Source: Salininema proteolyticum
GTDB lineage: Bacteria; Actinomycetota; Actinomycetes; Mycobacteriales; Micromonosporaceae
Length of the DNA: 64,000 bases
Reading direction: 5' to 3'
NCBI RefSeq assembly: GCF_042685645.1
Contig: NZ_JBHUNX010000001.1
Coordinates: 4,340,001-4,404,000 of the forward strand
A program made the position numbers and the translations under genes. The notes beneath the pieces are model-generated. The model did not search any database, was not told where the DNA came from, and worked only from the letters and a program-made list of their open reading frames with translations. Positions 17,647-25,855 of the stretch are shown piece by piece. How positions within the stretch are numbered: position 1 is the first letter of the stretch; every line of letters starts with the position of its first letter.

Positions 17647-18781
17647 GCTCCACGCTCCCCTCCAGGACGGTGAAGCGCGGACCGTCGAGCCCCGGCGGGA
17701 CGTCGGAGGCCACCGCGCAGGTGATGAGCGTCTGCGGCGCCCCCAGCGCGTACTCGGCCAGGCGGAGGCGGCGGCGCTCGTCCAGCTCGGCGAACACGTC
17801 GTCGAGGATGAGGATCGGGGCGACCCCGTCCCCGGCCAGCAGCTCGAACAGGCCCAGGCGCATGGCCAGGGCCACCGACCAGGTCTCGCCGTGCGAGGCG
17901 TAGCCCTTGACGGGCAGGCCGCCGAGAGTCAGGTCCATGTCGTCGCGGTGCGGTCCGACGGTGGTCGTCCCCCGGTCGAGGTCGTCCTTGCGGGCCGCGC
18001 CGAGCGCCTCGTGCAGCATCTCCGTCAGCTCGCCCTTGTCGCGCGGCAGGGCCCCGGCCTTCTCGGCCAGGCTCGACCGGTAGTCGAGGGTGAGGTCGCC
18101 GCGCCCGTCGGCGATGTCGGCGTGGGACTTGGCCATGGGTTCGACCAGGTCGTCGATGACGGACAGCCGCGCGGCCATGAGGTCGCCCCCGAGGGTCGCG
18201 AGGTGCGCGTCCCAGGCGTCGAGAGTGGACATCTCGGCGGAGCCCGGGCCGGCGGCCGAGGTCTTCCTGGCGAGATAGGACGTGCGCAGGAGGGTGTTGC
18301 GCTGTTTGAGGACGCGGTCGTAGTCGGAGCGGACGGCGGCCATGCGCGGCTGGCGGGCGGTCAGGGCCTCGTCCAGGTATCGGCGGCGCACCGACGGCTC
18401 TCCGCGGACCAGGGAGAGGTCCTCGGGGGTGAAGGCGACGGCGCGGAGCGCGCCCAGCAGCTCCCGCGGCCGGCCCAGCTTGGTCCCGTTGAGCTTCGCC
18501 TGGTTGGAGCGGCCCGGGATGATCGCCAGGTCGGCGCGGAGGCGGCGCGCGTCGTGGAAGATCTCGGTGCGGATGACCGCCTGTTCGCTGCCCGCCCGGA
18601 CCAGCGGCGCGTCGGAGGAGACGCGGTGCGAGCGGAGCGACGACAGGTAGACGAGCGCCTCGACCAGGTTGGTCTTGCCGTGGCCGTTGGGCCCGATGAA
18701 CAGGTTCGGGCCGGTCTCGAAGGCGACGTGGGCATGCGGCCAGGACCGGAAGTCCGTCAATTCGAGTTGAGCCACGTGCAC
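17639..18781 (-). CDS. recF: Recombination mediator RecF
   Basis: A 380-residue SMC-like ABC ATPase that loads RecA at single-strand gaps. Walker A is GPNGHGKTNL, the RecF N-terminal strand is LELTDFRSW, the signature region reads SHGETWSVALAMRL (usually SHGESWSYAL), and Walker B is ILILDDVFAELDERRR. Starts with GTG at 18781, or GTG 6 bases later. It is followed by overlapping dciA and preceded by a terminator that separates it from gnd. Confidence 0.95.
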   Translation of the reverse strand: MHVAQLELTDFRSWPHAHVAFETGPNLFIGPNGHGKTNLVEALVYLSSLRSHRVSSDAPLVRAGSEQAVIRTEIFHDARRLRADLAIIPGRSNQAKLNGTKLGRPRELLGALRAVAFTPEDLSLVRGEPSVRRRYLDEALTARQPRMAAVRSDYDRVLKQRNTLLRTSYLARKTSAAGPGSAEMSTLDAWDAHLATLGGDLMAARLSVIDDLVEPMAKSHADIADGRGDLTLDYRSSLAEKAGALPRDKGELTEMLHEALGAARKDDLDRGTTTVGPHRDDMDLTLGGLPVKGYASHGETWSVALAMRLGLFELLAGDGVAPILILDDVFAELDERRRLRLAEYALGAPQTLITCAVASDVPPGLDGPRFTVLEGSVERA

Positions 18782-18844
18782 CCGGACGATTGTACCGGGT
18801 GCGGCCCGCCGCGGACGCTCCCCGACCGGGTTGCGAGAGGCACG

Positions 18845-18878
18845 CCAAAGGCCCGCGCCGACCGGCGCGGGCCTTTGG
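18845..18878 (-). terminator. Terminator of gnd
   Basis: A 15-bp perfect stem, CCAAAGGCCCGCGCC / GGCGCGGGCCTTTGG with a 4-base loop, 24 bases after the gnd stop. It separates gnd from recF transcription. Confidence 0.85.
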
Positions 18879-18901
18879 GGGAGAGTCGTTCCGGCGTCGT
18901 C

Positions 18902-19777
18902 CTATTCGCGCTTCACGGCGTGGCCGCCGAACTGGTTGCGCAGGGCGGCGACGGCCTTCATGGTGTCGGAGTCGGGGTCGCGGGAGGTGAAGCGGGCGAA
19001 GAGCGACTCGGTCATGACCGGGAGGGCGACGCGCAGGCGGATGCCCTCCTCGACCGTCCAGCGGCCCTCTCCGGAGTCCTCGACCCAGCCCCTGATGTCC
19101 TCCAGGTCGGCGTCCTCCTCGAGGGCGCGGTCGAGCAGGTCCAGGAGCCAGGAGCGGATGACGGTGCCCTCGCGCCAGGATTTGACGACGGCCGGGACGT
19201 CGGTGACCTCGTCGGACTTCTGCATCAGGGCGAAGCCCTCGGCGTAGGCCTGCATCATGCCGTACTCGATGCCGTTGTGGACCATCTTGGCGTAGTGCCC
19301 GGCGCCGACGCCGCCGGCGTGCACGAAGCCGAAGTCCCCCTCGGGCTTGAGCGCCTCGAAGACCGGCATGAGCTGGGCTACGTGCTCGTCGGCGCCGCCG
19401 ACCATGAGCGCGTAGCCGTTGTCCAGTCCCCAGACGCCGCCGCTGACGCCCGCGTCGACGAAGCCGATGCCGCGCTCGGCCAACAGGTCGGCGTGGGGCT
19501 TGTCGTCGGTGTACTTGGAGTTGCCGCCGTCGACGACGACGTCGCCCTCGCTCAGCAGCTCGGCGAGCTCGGAGACCGTGTCCCGGGTGGGGCCGCCGGC
19601 GGGGACCATGACCCACACCGAGCGGGGGCCGTCCAGGCGCGAGACCAGCTCGGCGAGGTCCGCGACGTCGGAGACCTCCGGATCGCGGTCGTATCCGACG
19701 ACTTCGTGGCCCCTGTCCTCCAGGCGCTTCTTCATGTTGCCGCCCATTTTTCCGAGGCCGACCATGCCGAGTTGCAT
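18902..19777 (-). CDS. gnd: 6-phosphogluconate dehydrogenase, decarboxylating (short form)
   Basis: A 291-residue NAD(P)-dependent enzyme that converts 6-phosphogluconate to ribulose-5-phosphate and CO2. The Rossmann motif is MVGLGKMGGNM, the substrate signature is VVDGGNSKYTDD, and the catalytic lysine lies in GHYAKMVHNGIEYGMM. The length is that of the short class (YqeC/GntZ type), commonly NAD-preferring, rather than the 470-residue form. Its place between dnaN and recF is a conserved actinobacterial arrangement with no known functional link to replication. Confidence 0.93.
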   Translation of the reverse strand: MQLGMVGLGKMGGNMKKRLEDRGHEVVGYDRDPEVSDVADLAELVSRLDGPRSVWVMVPAGGPTRDTVSELAELLSEGDVVVDGGNSKYTDDKPHADLLAERGIGFVDAGVSGGVWGLDNGYALMVGGADEHVAQLMPVFEALKPEGDFGFVHAGGVGAGHYAKMVHNGIEYGMMQAYAEGFALMQKSDEVTDVPAVVKSWREGTVIRSWLLDLLDRALEEDADLEDIRGWVEDSGEGRWTVEEGIRLRVALPVMTESLFARFTSRDPDSDTMKAVAALRNQFGGHAVKRE

Positions 19778-19970
19778 GAAATTCTCCTTACGAGTCTCTT
19801 GGACTGCCCTTCTGTTAGAAGAGTTCCACGGAGAATGCCGTTTTTCCCAGGATTGGGCGAACTATGTGACCAACGGACCCCTCGCCGCGTCCGGGTCCGT
19901 CGCGTCCGCGGAAACGACGCCGCCGAGGCCCGAAGACCCCGGCGGCGGTGCGCTATCGCAGACGGCTTCC

Positions 19971-21113
19971 TCAGCCCTCCCAGCGGAGCGGCTGGAGCAT
20001 GTAGATGTAGCCGTTGTACTTGTCCTGCTCGTCCTCCTCGGCCTCCGGCGCGGCCTCGCCGGCCAGGACGACGGCCTTGCCGGCCTCGTTCATCTGGAAC
20101 GCCGCGACCGGGGAGTCGATCGCGCCCAGGCCGTCGAGCAGGTACGTCGGGTTGAAGGCGACCTTGCCGGCCTCGCCTTCGAGCAGGCAGTCCATGGACT
20201 CCGAGGCCTTGGCGTCCTCGGCGCCGCCGGCCTCGACGACGAGTCCTCCCTCGTCGAAGGTCAGGCGGATCGGGGAGGTCCGGTCGCCGACCAGTGCCAC
20301 GCGCTTGGCCACCTCGATCAGCTCGGAGGTGTTGACGCGCAGGGTGGTCCGGTAGGACCCGGAGACGAGGCTGCGCAGCGGCGGCAGCTGCCCGTCGAGG
20401 ACGCGCGAGGTGGTCTGGCGCCCGCCGGCGATGAAGCCCACCATGGTCGGGTTCTCCGGGTCGGCGGCGAGGGTCACCGGCCCGGGGAGGCCGGCGAAGG
20501 TGCGGGCGGTGTCCGACAGCGCCTTGGCAGGAACGAGGACGTGGACGTTGAGGTCGGATCCGGCGGGCTCCCACGAGGAGTCGCGGATCGCCATGCGGTA
20601 GCGGTCGGTCGCCAGGAAGGAGATCTGGCCGTCGGTGAGCTCGACCTGGACGCCGGTCATGGTCGGCAGGGTCTCGTCCTTGCCGGCGGCGACGGCGGTC
20701 TGGCCGACGGCGCGGGCGAACTCGGCGGGGTCGATGGTCCCGACCGGCTCCGGCAGGGAGGGCAGCGACGGGTAGTCCTCGATCGGCATGGTCGGCAGGG
20801 TGAAGCGCGCGGATCCGCAGACGAGCTCGGCGTGGGGGCCGTCGACGGTGAACTCGACGGGCTTGCCCGGCAGCGCCTTCACGATCTCGGCCAGCAGCTT
20901 GCCGCTGACGAGGGCGGTGCCCGGCTCTTCGCCGGTGACGTCGATCGAGACGCGGGTGGAGATCTCGTAGTCGAATCCGGAGATGGTCAGGCGGCCTTCG
21001 GTGACCTCCAGACGGCAGCCGGCGAGAACCGGAACGCTGGGACGGCTGGGCAGGCTCTTGGCGGTCCAGGACACCGCGTCGGCGAAGACGTCCTTTTCTA
21101 CATGGAACTTCAT
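19971..21113 (-). CDS. dnaN: DNA polymerase III sliding clamp (beta subunit)
   Basis: The 380-residue clamp that tethers polymerase III. Three DnaN domains are apparent: MKFHVEKDVFADAVSWTAKSLPSRP opening domain I, then FARAVGQTAVAAGKDETLPTM opening domain II, and TSELIEVAKRVALVGD opening domain III. Start at ATG 21113, with AAGGAAG upstream; a further in-frame ATG at 21224 reads through non-coding leader. The C-terminus, normally MPVRL, is MLQPLRWEG here, after an acidic insert (EAAPEAEEDEQDK). That end forms part of the peptide-binding cleft, so the change is notable. Confidence 0.96.
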   Translation of the reverse strand: MKFHVEKDVFADAVSWTAKSLPSRPSVPVLAGCRLEVTEGRLTISGFDYEISTRVSIDVTGEEPGTALVSGKLLAEIVKALPGKPVEFTVDGPHAELVCGSARFTLPTMPIEDYPSLPSLPEPVGTIDPAEFARAVGQTAVAAGKDETLPTMTGVQVELTDGQISFLATDRYRMAIRDSSWEPAGSDLNVHVLVPAKALSDTARTFAGLPGPVTLAADPENPTMVGFIAGGRQTTSRVLDGQLPPLRSLVSGSYRTTLRVNTSELIEVAKRVALVGDRTSPIRLTFDEGGLVVEAGGAEDAKASESMDCLLEGEAGKVAFNPTYLLDGLGAIDSPVAAFQMNEAGKAVVLAGEAAPEAEEDEQDKYNGYIYMLQPLRWEG

Positions 21114-21424
21114 TCTCTTTGGCTTCCTTGGTTCTCGGCGGGCGGGACGCCGCGGCGGGAGCGGGTCCGCCGAGGGTCTGCTTCTGTCTGCTTCAGGTGT
21201 AGGCCTGATTTTAGAGTCTGTCATGAGCCGACGGCAATCTCCGACCGATCGGGTGGCGGCCGCGGCGGTGTCGTCGCGTCGACGGCGCCTCGTCCAGAAT
21301 ATCGGTTCGCCTCAAGCCGCTGAATTCCGGAGGGGTGCCTGTCGTTCAGATCAATGCCGCTTCGATGCCCCGATTTTTCTCCCCTCTGAGGCGAAGGGAG
21401 CCTGATCCCGGAAGCCTACTAGAG

Positions 21425-21900
21425 ACTTTTCTTCCTTAGTTATAACTCTCGTAGTAGTAGTCGGTGTTGTGGATAGTGTGGAAAACCGCCGTTTTCGCAG
21501 TTGGCAGGGGTTGATGCCCTGTGGACGGGCTGTGGACGGAGTGTGGAAAAACCGGCTGTTTATCCACAGGCAAGGTGTGACCCAGTCTTTTCCACAATTC
21601 ATCCACACCGTTCTCCACAGGTTTTCCACAGCTTTTCCACACGTTTTTCCACAAACGGAAAATGAATTCTGATCAATTTTTTTCCGTCGTCCACACGTTA
21701 TCCACACGGCGTCCACAGAAATGCGTCGTTCTTCCACAGGTTGTCCACAACTTTTCCACAGAGTTGTCCACACCCTGTGGAAAAGCCCGGCGGCTCCGGA
21801 GGGCCGGAGGACTCTGTGGACGAGCCGGTCCGCGCCCGCGGAAAAAGCGAAGGGCCTGTGGACGATCGTCCACAGGCCCTGGGGATAACTTAACGTTCTT
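21425..21900. other. oriC: Chromosomal origin oriC (dnaN-dnaA intergenic part)
   Basis: Dense DnaA boxes. Plus-strand matches to TTNTCCACA start at 21560 (TTATCCACA), 21588, 21611, 21622, 21633, 21645, 21698 (TTATCCACA), 21741 (TTGTCCACA), 21752 and 21764 (TTGTCCACA). Minus-strand copies are at 21477, 21542 and 21776, with weaker TGTGGACGG/TCGTCCACA variants between. An AT-rich patch at 21655-21690 (GATCAATTTTTTTCC) is the best unwinding candidate. Location between dnaN and dnaA is the standard actinobacterial origin site. Confidence 0.93.
21851..21880 (-). terminator. dnaA terminator: perfect 30-bp palindrome made from two DnaA-box cores
   Basis: A loopless 30-bp perfect palindrome centred on GACGATCGTC, 19 bases past the dnaA stop and followed on the minus strand by TTCGCTTTTT. 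Each arm contains a TCGTCCACA-type DnaA-box variant, so the element can act both as dnaA transcript terminator and as the last DnaA-binding position of oriC. Confidence 0.75.
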
Positions 21901-23935
21901 ACTGGCCACCCTGCTTGAGCTTGTTCGTCAGCTCGGCGATCTGTGTGAATATCGGCCGCCGCTCGGCCATCTGCTTCCGGATCTTCTTTGTGGCGTGCAT
22001 TACGGTCGTGTGGTCGCGCCCGCCGAAGGCCTGGCCGATCCTCGGCAGAGAGAGGTCGGTCAGCTCGCGGCACAGGTACATGGCGATCTGGCGCGCGTTG
22101 ACGAGCACGCGGGAGCGCGAGGTGCCCTTCAGGTCGGCCTCGGAGACGTCGAAGTACTCGGTGGTCACCTTCAGGATCTGCTCCACCGTCACCTCGGGCC
22201 CCGACCCGTCCTCGGAGATGTAGTCGCTCAGGACCTCCTCGGCGAGCGACTTGTCCACCGTCTTCTGGTTCAGGCTCGCGTAGGCGGTGACCCGGATCAG
22301 CGCGCCCTCCAGCTCGCGGATGGAGTGGTGTATCTGGGCGGCGATGTACTCCACGGCGTCGGAGGGTATGTCCAGCTGGTCCTGGACGGCCTTCTTGCGG
22401 AGGATCGCGATGCGAGTCTCCAGGTCCGGCGGCTGGATGTCCGCCAGCAGGCCCCACTCGAAGCGCGTCCGGAGGCGGTCCTCCAGGGTCTGCAGCTGCT
22501 TGGGCGACCGGTCGGAGGAGATGACGAGCTGTTTGTTGGCGTTGTGGAGCGCGTTGAACGTGTGGAAGAACTCCTCCTGGGTCCGCTCCCTGTTGACGAG
22601 GAACTGGATGTCGTCGATCAGGAGGATGTCCACGTCCCGGTAGCGCTTCTGGAACGCGAGCATGCGCTTCTCGGTGACGGAGTTGATGAACTCGTTGGTG
22701 AACTCCTCGGTGGTCACGTAGCGCACGGCCTGGGCGGTGCCCAGCCGGACCGCGTAGTGCCCGATGGCGTGCAGCAGGTGCGTCTTGCCCAGTCCCGATC
22801 CGCCGTAGAGGAAGAGCGGGTTGTAGGCCATGGCCGGGGACTCGGCGACGGCGAACGAGGCGGCGTGCGCGAACCGGTTGGAGGAGCCGATGACGAAGGT
22901 GTCGAAGTTGTAGCGCGGGTTGAGGCGCTTGATCCCGTCGCCGGAGTCGGGGGTCTTCTTGCCGGTCGCGGTGGTGTGGGAGACGGTCCCCAACCGGTCG
23001 GGATCGGGGTCCTCGCTCGGGGGAGGGGCGACGGTCGGGCGGTAGGACGCGCTGTCCTCGGGCCTGTCGGCGGGGTAGGAGGGATTGTGCTGGCTGGGGA
23101 TGGTGTGGCGAACGGCGCCGGGAGGGGGCTCCTGGGTGTGCGGCATGTAGGCGTGCTCGATGGGCTCCTCGGCCGGCTCGGCCAGCGGCGTGGCCGTGTG
23201 CGGTTCCGGCGGGACGGTGTAGGAGGTGTGCGGGGGAGCGGGCTCGGAAGGGAACGCCGGCTGCCCGGTGGCCTCGGCCGTCGGCGGCTGCGGGGGAGCG
23301 GCCGGGTGAGTCGCCTGGTCCTCGGGAGGCGCTGACGGGTACTGCTGTGCGGCGGGAGGTTGATGGCCCTGGTCCTGGTAGACGGGCTGCGGCGACGGTT
23401 CGGGGTAGGCCTGGTTCTGCGGAGCGGGGGCCTGTGGATAACGCGTCGCGTCCGGTGTCTGCAAGGGGGGCGGTGTGGACGCGGCCGGCGGTGCGGAGGG
23501 CTGCTGTGTCCGGGGTGCCGGGGGAGGGGTGTTCGGGTCCTGGACGTTCGGAGCCTGGGGATGGGGAGGAGCCTGGGGAGCGGGGGAGGGCGGGGGCTCC
23601 GCCTGCTGGTCGGAGGCGGCGTCGAACAGGGTCGGCGGGTTCTCCTTGCCCTTGGCGGCGGCGGGGGAGGCCCCGGTGTCCTGGTCCTTCATGGTGACCA
23701 TGACCAGCGTCGGCTGGCCCATCCGCTCGCTGAGCGCCTCGTTGAGGTGCGGGCGGAGCTTGGTCTCGAAGGCGGAGCGGGCCAGGTTGTCGGGGGCCTC
23801 GATCACGAAGATCCCCGGGGAGGAGATAACCGGGCGGGTGAGCCTCATCCAGGCCTGCTGCTGGCGGCTGAGGCGCGAGGACAGGGCAGCGGCGACGTCG
23901 GTCCAGACGGACGTCAGATATTCGTCGGTCACCAT
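21899..23935 (-). CDS. dnaA: Chromosomal replication initiator DnaA
   Basis: A 678-residue initiator, long even for actinomycetes. Domain I (about residues 1-85) is followed by a very long Pro/Gln/Ala-rich domain II (about 110-330), then the AAA+ domain with Walker A GGSGLGKTHLLHAIG, Walker B ILLIDDIQFL and the arginine-finger region, and domain IV with the DnaA-box-recognition motif GGRDHTTVMHATKKI. Start ATG 23935 (MVTDEY) has GGAGG 4 bases away; the next codon, GTG, is equally possible. DnaA boxes flank both ends of the gene. Confidence 0.97.
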   Translation of the reverse strand: MVTDEYLTSVWTDVAAALSSRLSRQQQAWMRLTRPVISSPGIFVIEAPDNLARSAFETKLRPHLNEALSERMGQPTLVMVTMKDQDTGASPAAAKGKENPPTLFDAASDQQAEPPPSPAPQAPPHPQAPNVQDPNTPPPAPRTQQPSAPPAASTPPPLQTPDATRYPQAPAPQNQAYPEPSPQPVYQDQGHQPPAAQQYPSAPPEDQATHPAAPPQPPTAEATGQPAFPSEPAPPHTSYTVPPEPHTATPLAEPAEEPIEHAYMPHTQEPPPGAVRHTIPSQHNPSYPADRPEDSASYRPTVAPPPSEDPDPDRLGTVSHTTATGKKTPDSGDGIKRLNPRYNFDTFVIGSSNRFAHAASFAVAESPAMAYNPLFLYGGSGLGKTHLLHAIGHYAVRLGTAQAVRYVTTEEFTNEFINSVTEKRMLAFQKRYRDVDILLIDDIQFLVNRERTQEEFFHTFNALHNANKQLVISSDRSPKQLQTLEDRLRTRFEWGLLADIQPPDLETRIAILRKKAVQDQLDIPSDAVEYIAAQIHHSIRELEGALIRVTAYASLNQKTVDKSLAEEVLSDYISEDGSGPEVTVEQILKVTTEYFDVSEADLKGTSRSRVLVNARQIAMYLCRELTDLSLPRIGQAFGGRDHTTVMHATKKIRKQMAERRPIFTQIAELTNKLKQGGQ

Positions 23936-23979
23936 TTACCTCCGGAGTCGATCGCTGGCCCAATACGCCTTGGGTCAAG

Positions 23980-24144
23980 TTTTCCACAGGTTATCCACAG
24001 GCCTCCGAGCGACCCGGAGAGGTGGGAACAACGCGACAGTCCGGCAGTTCACACCCGACTGAACAGGGGTTATAACGAGGCGTACAGGATTGGGGACAAG
24101 CGGGGTCGGCGTCATCCTAAGCACAGGGACACAAGTTATCCACA
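23980..24144. promoter_or_regulatory. DnaA boxes upstream of dnaA (autoregulatory or second origin arm)
   Basis: Perfect 9-mers TTTTCCACA (23980-23988), TTATCCACA (23991-23999) and TTATCCACA (24136-24144) lie 45-210 bases upstream of dnaA. The first two are one helical turn apart. A nearby TTTGGGGACAAC is a poor match. Such sites are known to repress dnaA; they also make the origin bipartite around dnaA. Confidence 0.8.
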
Positions 24145-24778
24145 GCTTTGGGGACAACTTCCCCGAACGAGGGAAGAGCCCCTGGCTAAAGGGTGCGCGA
24201 GTACGCCGTCGCGGACTAGAAGTATGGCCCACCGCCGCCACTCGGGCGATCGCGGGCGGACGAGTCGGTTCTCACGGAGGGGAACGACACCGGGGCGGAG
24301 GGGAACGTCGGGGATATGGACCGCCACGGGAACCACGCCGTGACTTCCAGCGGGGAGAAGAAGGCCTAGGGGGCGGCAGCCGATCCCCGCGCCCGGGTTC
24401 ACGACGCCGACCCGTGCGGAGAGGCGCCACGGAGGCGGCCGCCCGTCGGGGCCGCCTCCGGGAACCCCGTCCCCCGATCGAAGACCCGCCGCCCGAGCCC
24501 CGTGGAAACGGGCATTCCGTGGCAGGTCGGGACGGCTTGCCCGCTTTCGGGGCACCGTCCGGGGCCTCTCTGTAGGGTGTGCCATAGATCCCGGTGGTCG
24601 GGGGCGGTGCCCGGAGTACCTTACTGATAGACTCGACGAGTTCTATGTAATCCGAGCTGTCCGAGGACGCTCGCGGCCTCACGCCGATCTCCCTGAGTGA
24701 CACCTGGTCACACCCCGGAGCCCGGCATGGCGCGAGACCGGAGGGCTCTCGATCAACAACGTCTCGGGAGAAGCTGTC
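24145..24778. other. dnaA-rpmH intergenic region with candidate rpmH promoter
   Basis: About 630 GC-rich bases with no believable ORF on either strand. Near the rpmH end, TTACTG (24621-24626) and TATGTA (24644-24649) with a 17-base spacer could be its promoter, giving a leader of about 120 bases. Nothing else is recognisable. Confidence 0.35.
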
Positions 24779-24916
24779 GTGAGCAAGCGCACTTATCAGC
24801 CGAACAACCGCCGCCGTAAGCGCACCCACGGCTTCCGGCTGCGTATGCGTACCCGCGCGGGTCGCGCCATCATCAACGCACGCCGCAACAAGGGCCGCAA
24901 GCGCCTCACCGTCTGA
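24779..24916 (+). CDS. rpmH: Ribosomal protein L34
   Basis: A 45-residue, highly basic large-subunit protein: MSKRTYQPNNRRRKRTHGF, then RLRMRTRAGRAIINARR, ending KGRKRLTV. This is full length for the family. GTG start at 24779 with GGGAGAAG upstream. It opens the rightward rpmH-rnpA-yidD-yidC-jag-rsmG gene group found next to dnaA in nearly all bacteria. Confidence 0.98.
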   Translation: MSKRTYQPNNRRRKRTHGFRLRMRTRAGRAIINARRNKGRKRLTV

Positions 24917-24938
24917 GGCGTGCCCGCAGGGCACCCAC

Positions 24939-25364
24939 ATGCTGTCCCGATCCTCCCGCCTGCACCGCCCGCCGGACTTCGCGCGGGTGTTCAAACAAGG
25001 GAGCAGAGCGGCACGTGGAGGCGTTGTCATCCATTGGCTCACCCGCTCGGCGGACGCTGAACCAGCGCCGGTCAGAGCGGGTTTTGTCGTATCCAAGAAA
25101 GTCGGCAACGCCGTCGTGCGCAACCGCGTCAAACGCCGTCTCCGCGCGCTGGTCGCGGAACGGTTGGGGGACTGGCCCCCTGCCGACGTGGTCGTACGGG
25201 CGACTCCGGCCGCGGCCGAGCGAACGTGGGAGGCGCTGGGCGCCGACCTCGACTCCGCGGCCAAGTCCGCCGCCGCCAAGAAACGGCGCGGCGGGAACGG
25301 CGGAGTGACACCTCATCGAGGTCGCGGACGCGGCCGGAAAGGCGAGGCGGCGAATGGCCGATGA
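24939..25364 (+). CDS. rnpA: RNase P protein component
   Basis: The 141-residue protein cofactor of RNase P. Family motifs are LHRPPDFARVFKQG, RAGFVVSKKVGNAVVRNRVKRRLRAL, the latter being the conserved RNR RNA-binding signature. The C-terminus has an extra basic tail (KKRRGGNGG, RGRGRGRKGE) beyond the usual 110-120 residues. It starts 22 bases after rpmH and its end overlaps yidD by 11 bases. Confidence 0.95.
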   Translation: MLSRSSRLHRPPDFARVFKQGSRAARGGVVIHWLTRSADAEPAPVRAGFVVSKKVGNAVVRNRVKRRLRALVAERLGDWPPADVVVRATPAAAERTWEALGADLDSAAKSAAAKKRRGGNGGVTPHRGRGRGRKGEAANGR

Positions 25365-25842
25365 GCCGGCGCCGGCCTCCGCGACCGAGCGGCGGCCGGA
25401 CGGCCGAGACGGGAGTGCGGGCCGAGCCGTCGGCGGCACCTCGTCGGCCGATCGCACCGCCGGAGCTCCGAACAGCGCGGCCGGCGGCGCTCCGGAGTCC
25501 GAACGCGTCGACGATTCCCCGCACGAGTGCGGCGGACACGGGGACGCACGCGACACGCCGGAAGGGCCCTCACTGGAAGAGGCCCGCTCTCCGAAAGGCG
25601 CGGCCGCGGTTCTGGCGGCACCCATCAAGGTCTACCGGCGGTACATCAGTCCGGTGATTCCCGACCGGTGCCGGTTCTATCCGAGCTGCAGTGCGTATTC
25701 TCTGGAGGCTCTGACGAAGCACGGGCCGTTGCGTGGCCTATGGTTGACAGTGCGACGCCTGGTCCGCTGCCACCCTTTCCATCCCGGGGGAGTCGACCCG
25801 GTGCCCGAGAAGAAGACTAGAAGGCCGGTGAAACCGACATGA
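25354..25842 (+). CDS. yidD: YidD membrane-insertion efficiency factor with long N-terminal extension
   Basis: The YidD core (about residues 85-150) has the conserved YRRYISPVIPDRCRFYPSCSAYSLEA, GLWLTVRRLVRCHPFHPGG and DPVP. YidD assists YidC-dependent membrane insertion. The first 80 residues are a hydrophilic Gly/Ala/Asp/Arg-rich extension absent from typical 70-120 residue homologues. The ATG at 25354 overlaps rnpA; a start closer to the core is possible, since no strong ribosome-binding site marks 25354. yidC follows 13 bases downstream. Confidence 0.9.
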   Translation: MADEPAPASATERRPDGRDGSAGRAVGGTSSADRTAGAPNSAAGGAPESERVDDSPHECGGHGDARDTPEGPSLEEARSPKGAAAVLAAPIKVYRRYISPVIPDRCRFYPSCSAYSLEALTKHGPLRGLWLTVRRLVRCHPFHPGGVDPVPEKKTRRPVKPT

Positions 25843-25855
25843 CTGGAGCTTGTAT

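Noticed and set aside
24090..24585. ORFs in the dnaA-rpmH gap
   Set aside because: Arg/Gly/Pro-rich frames on both strands with no ribosome-binding site; composition only.
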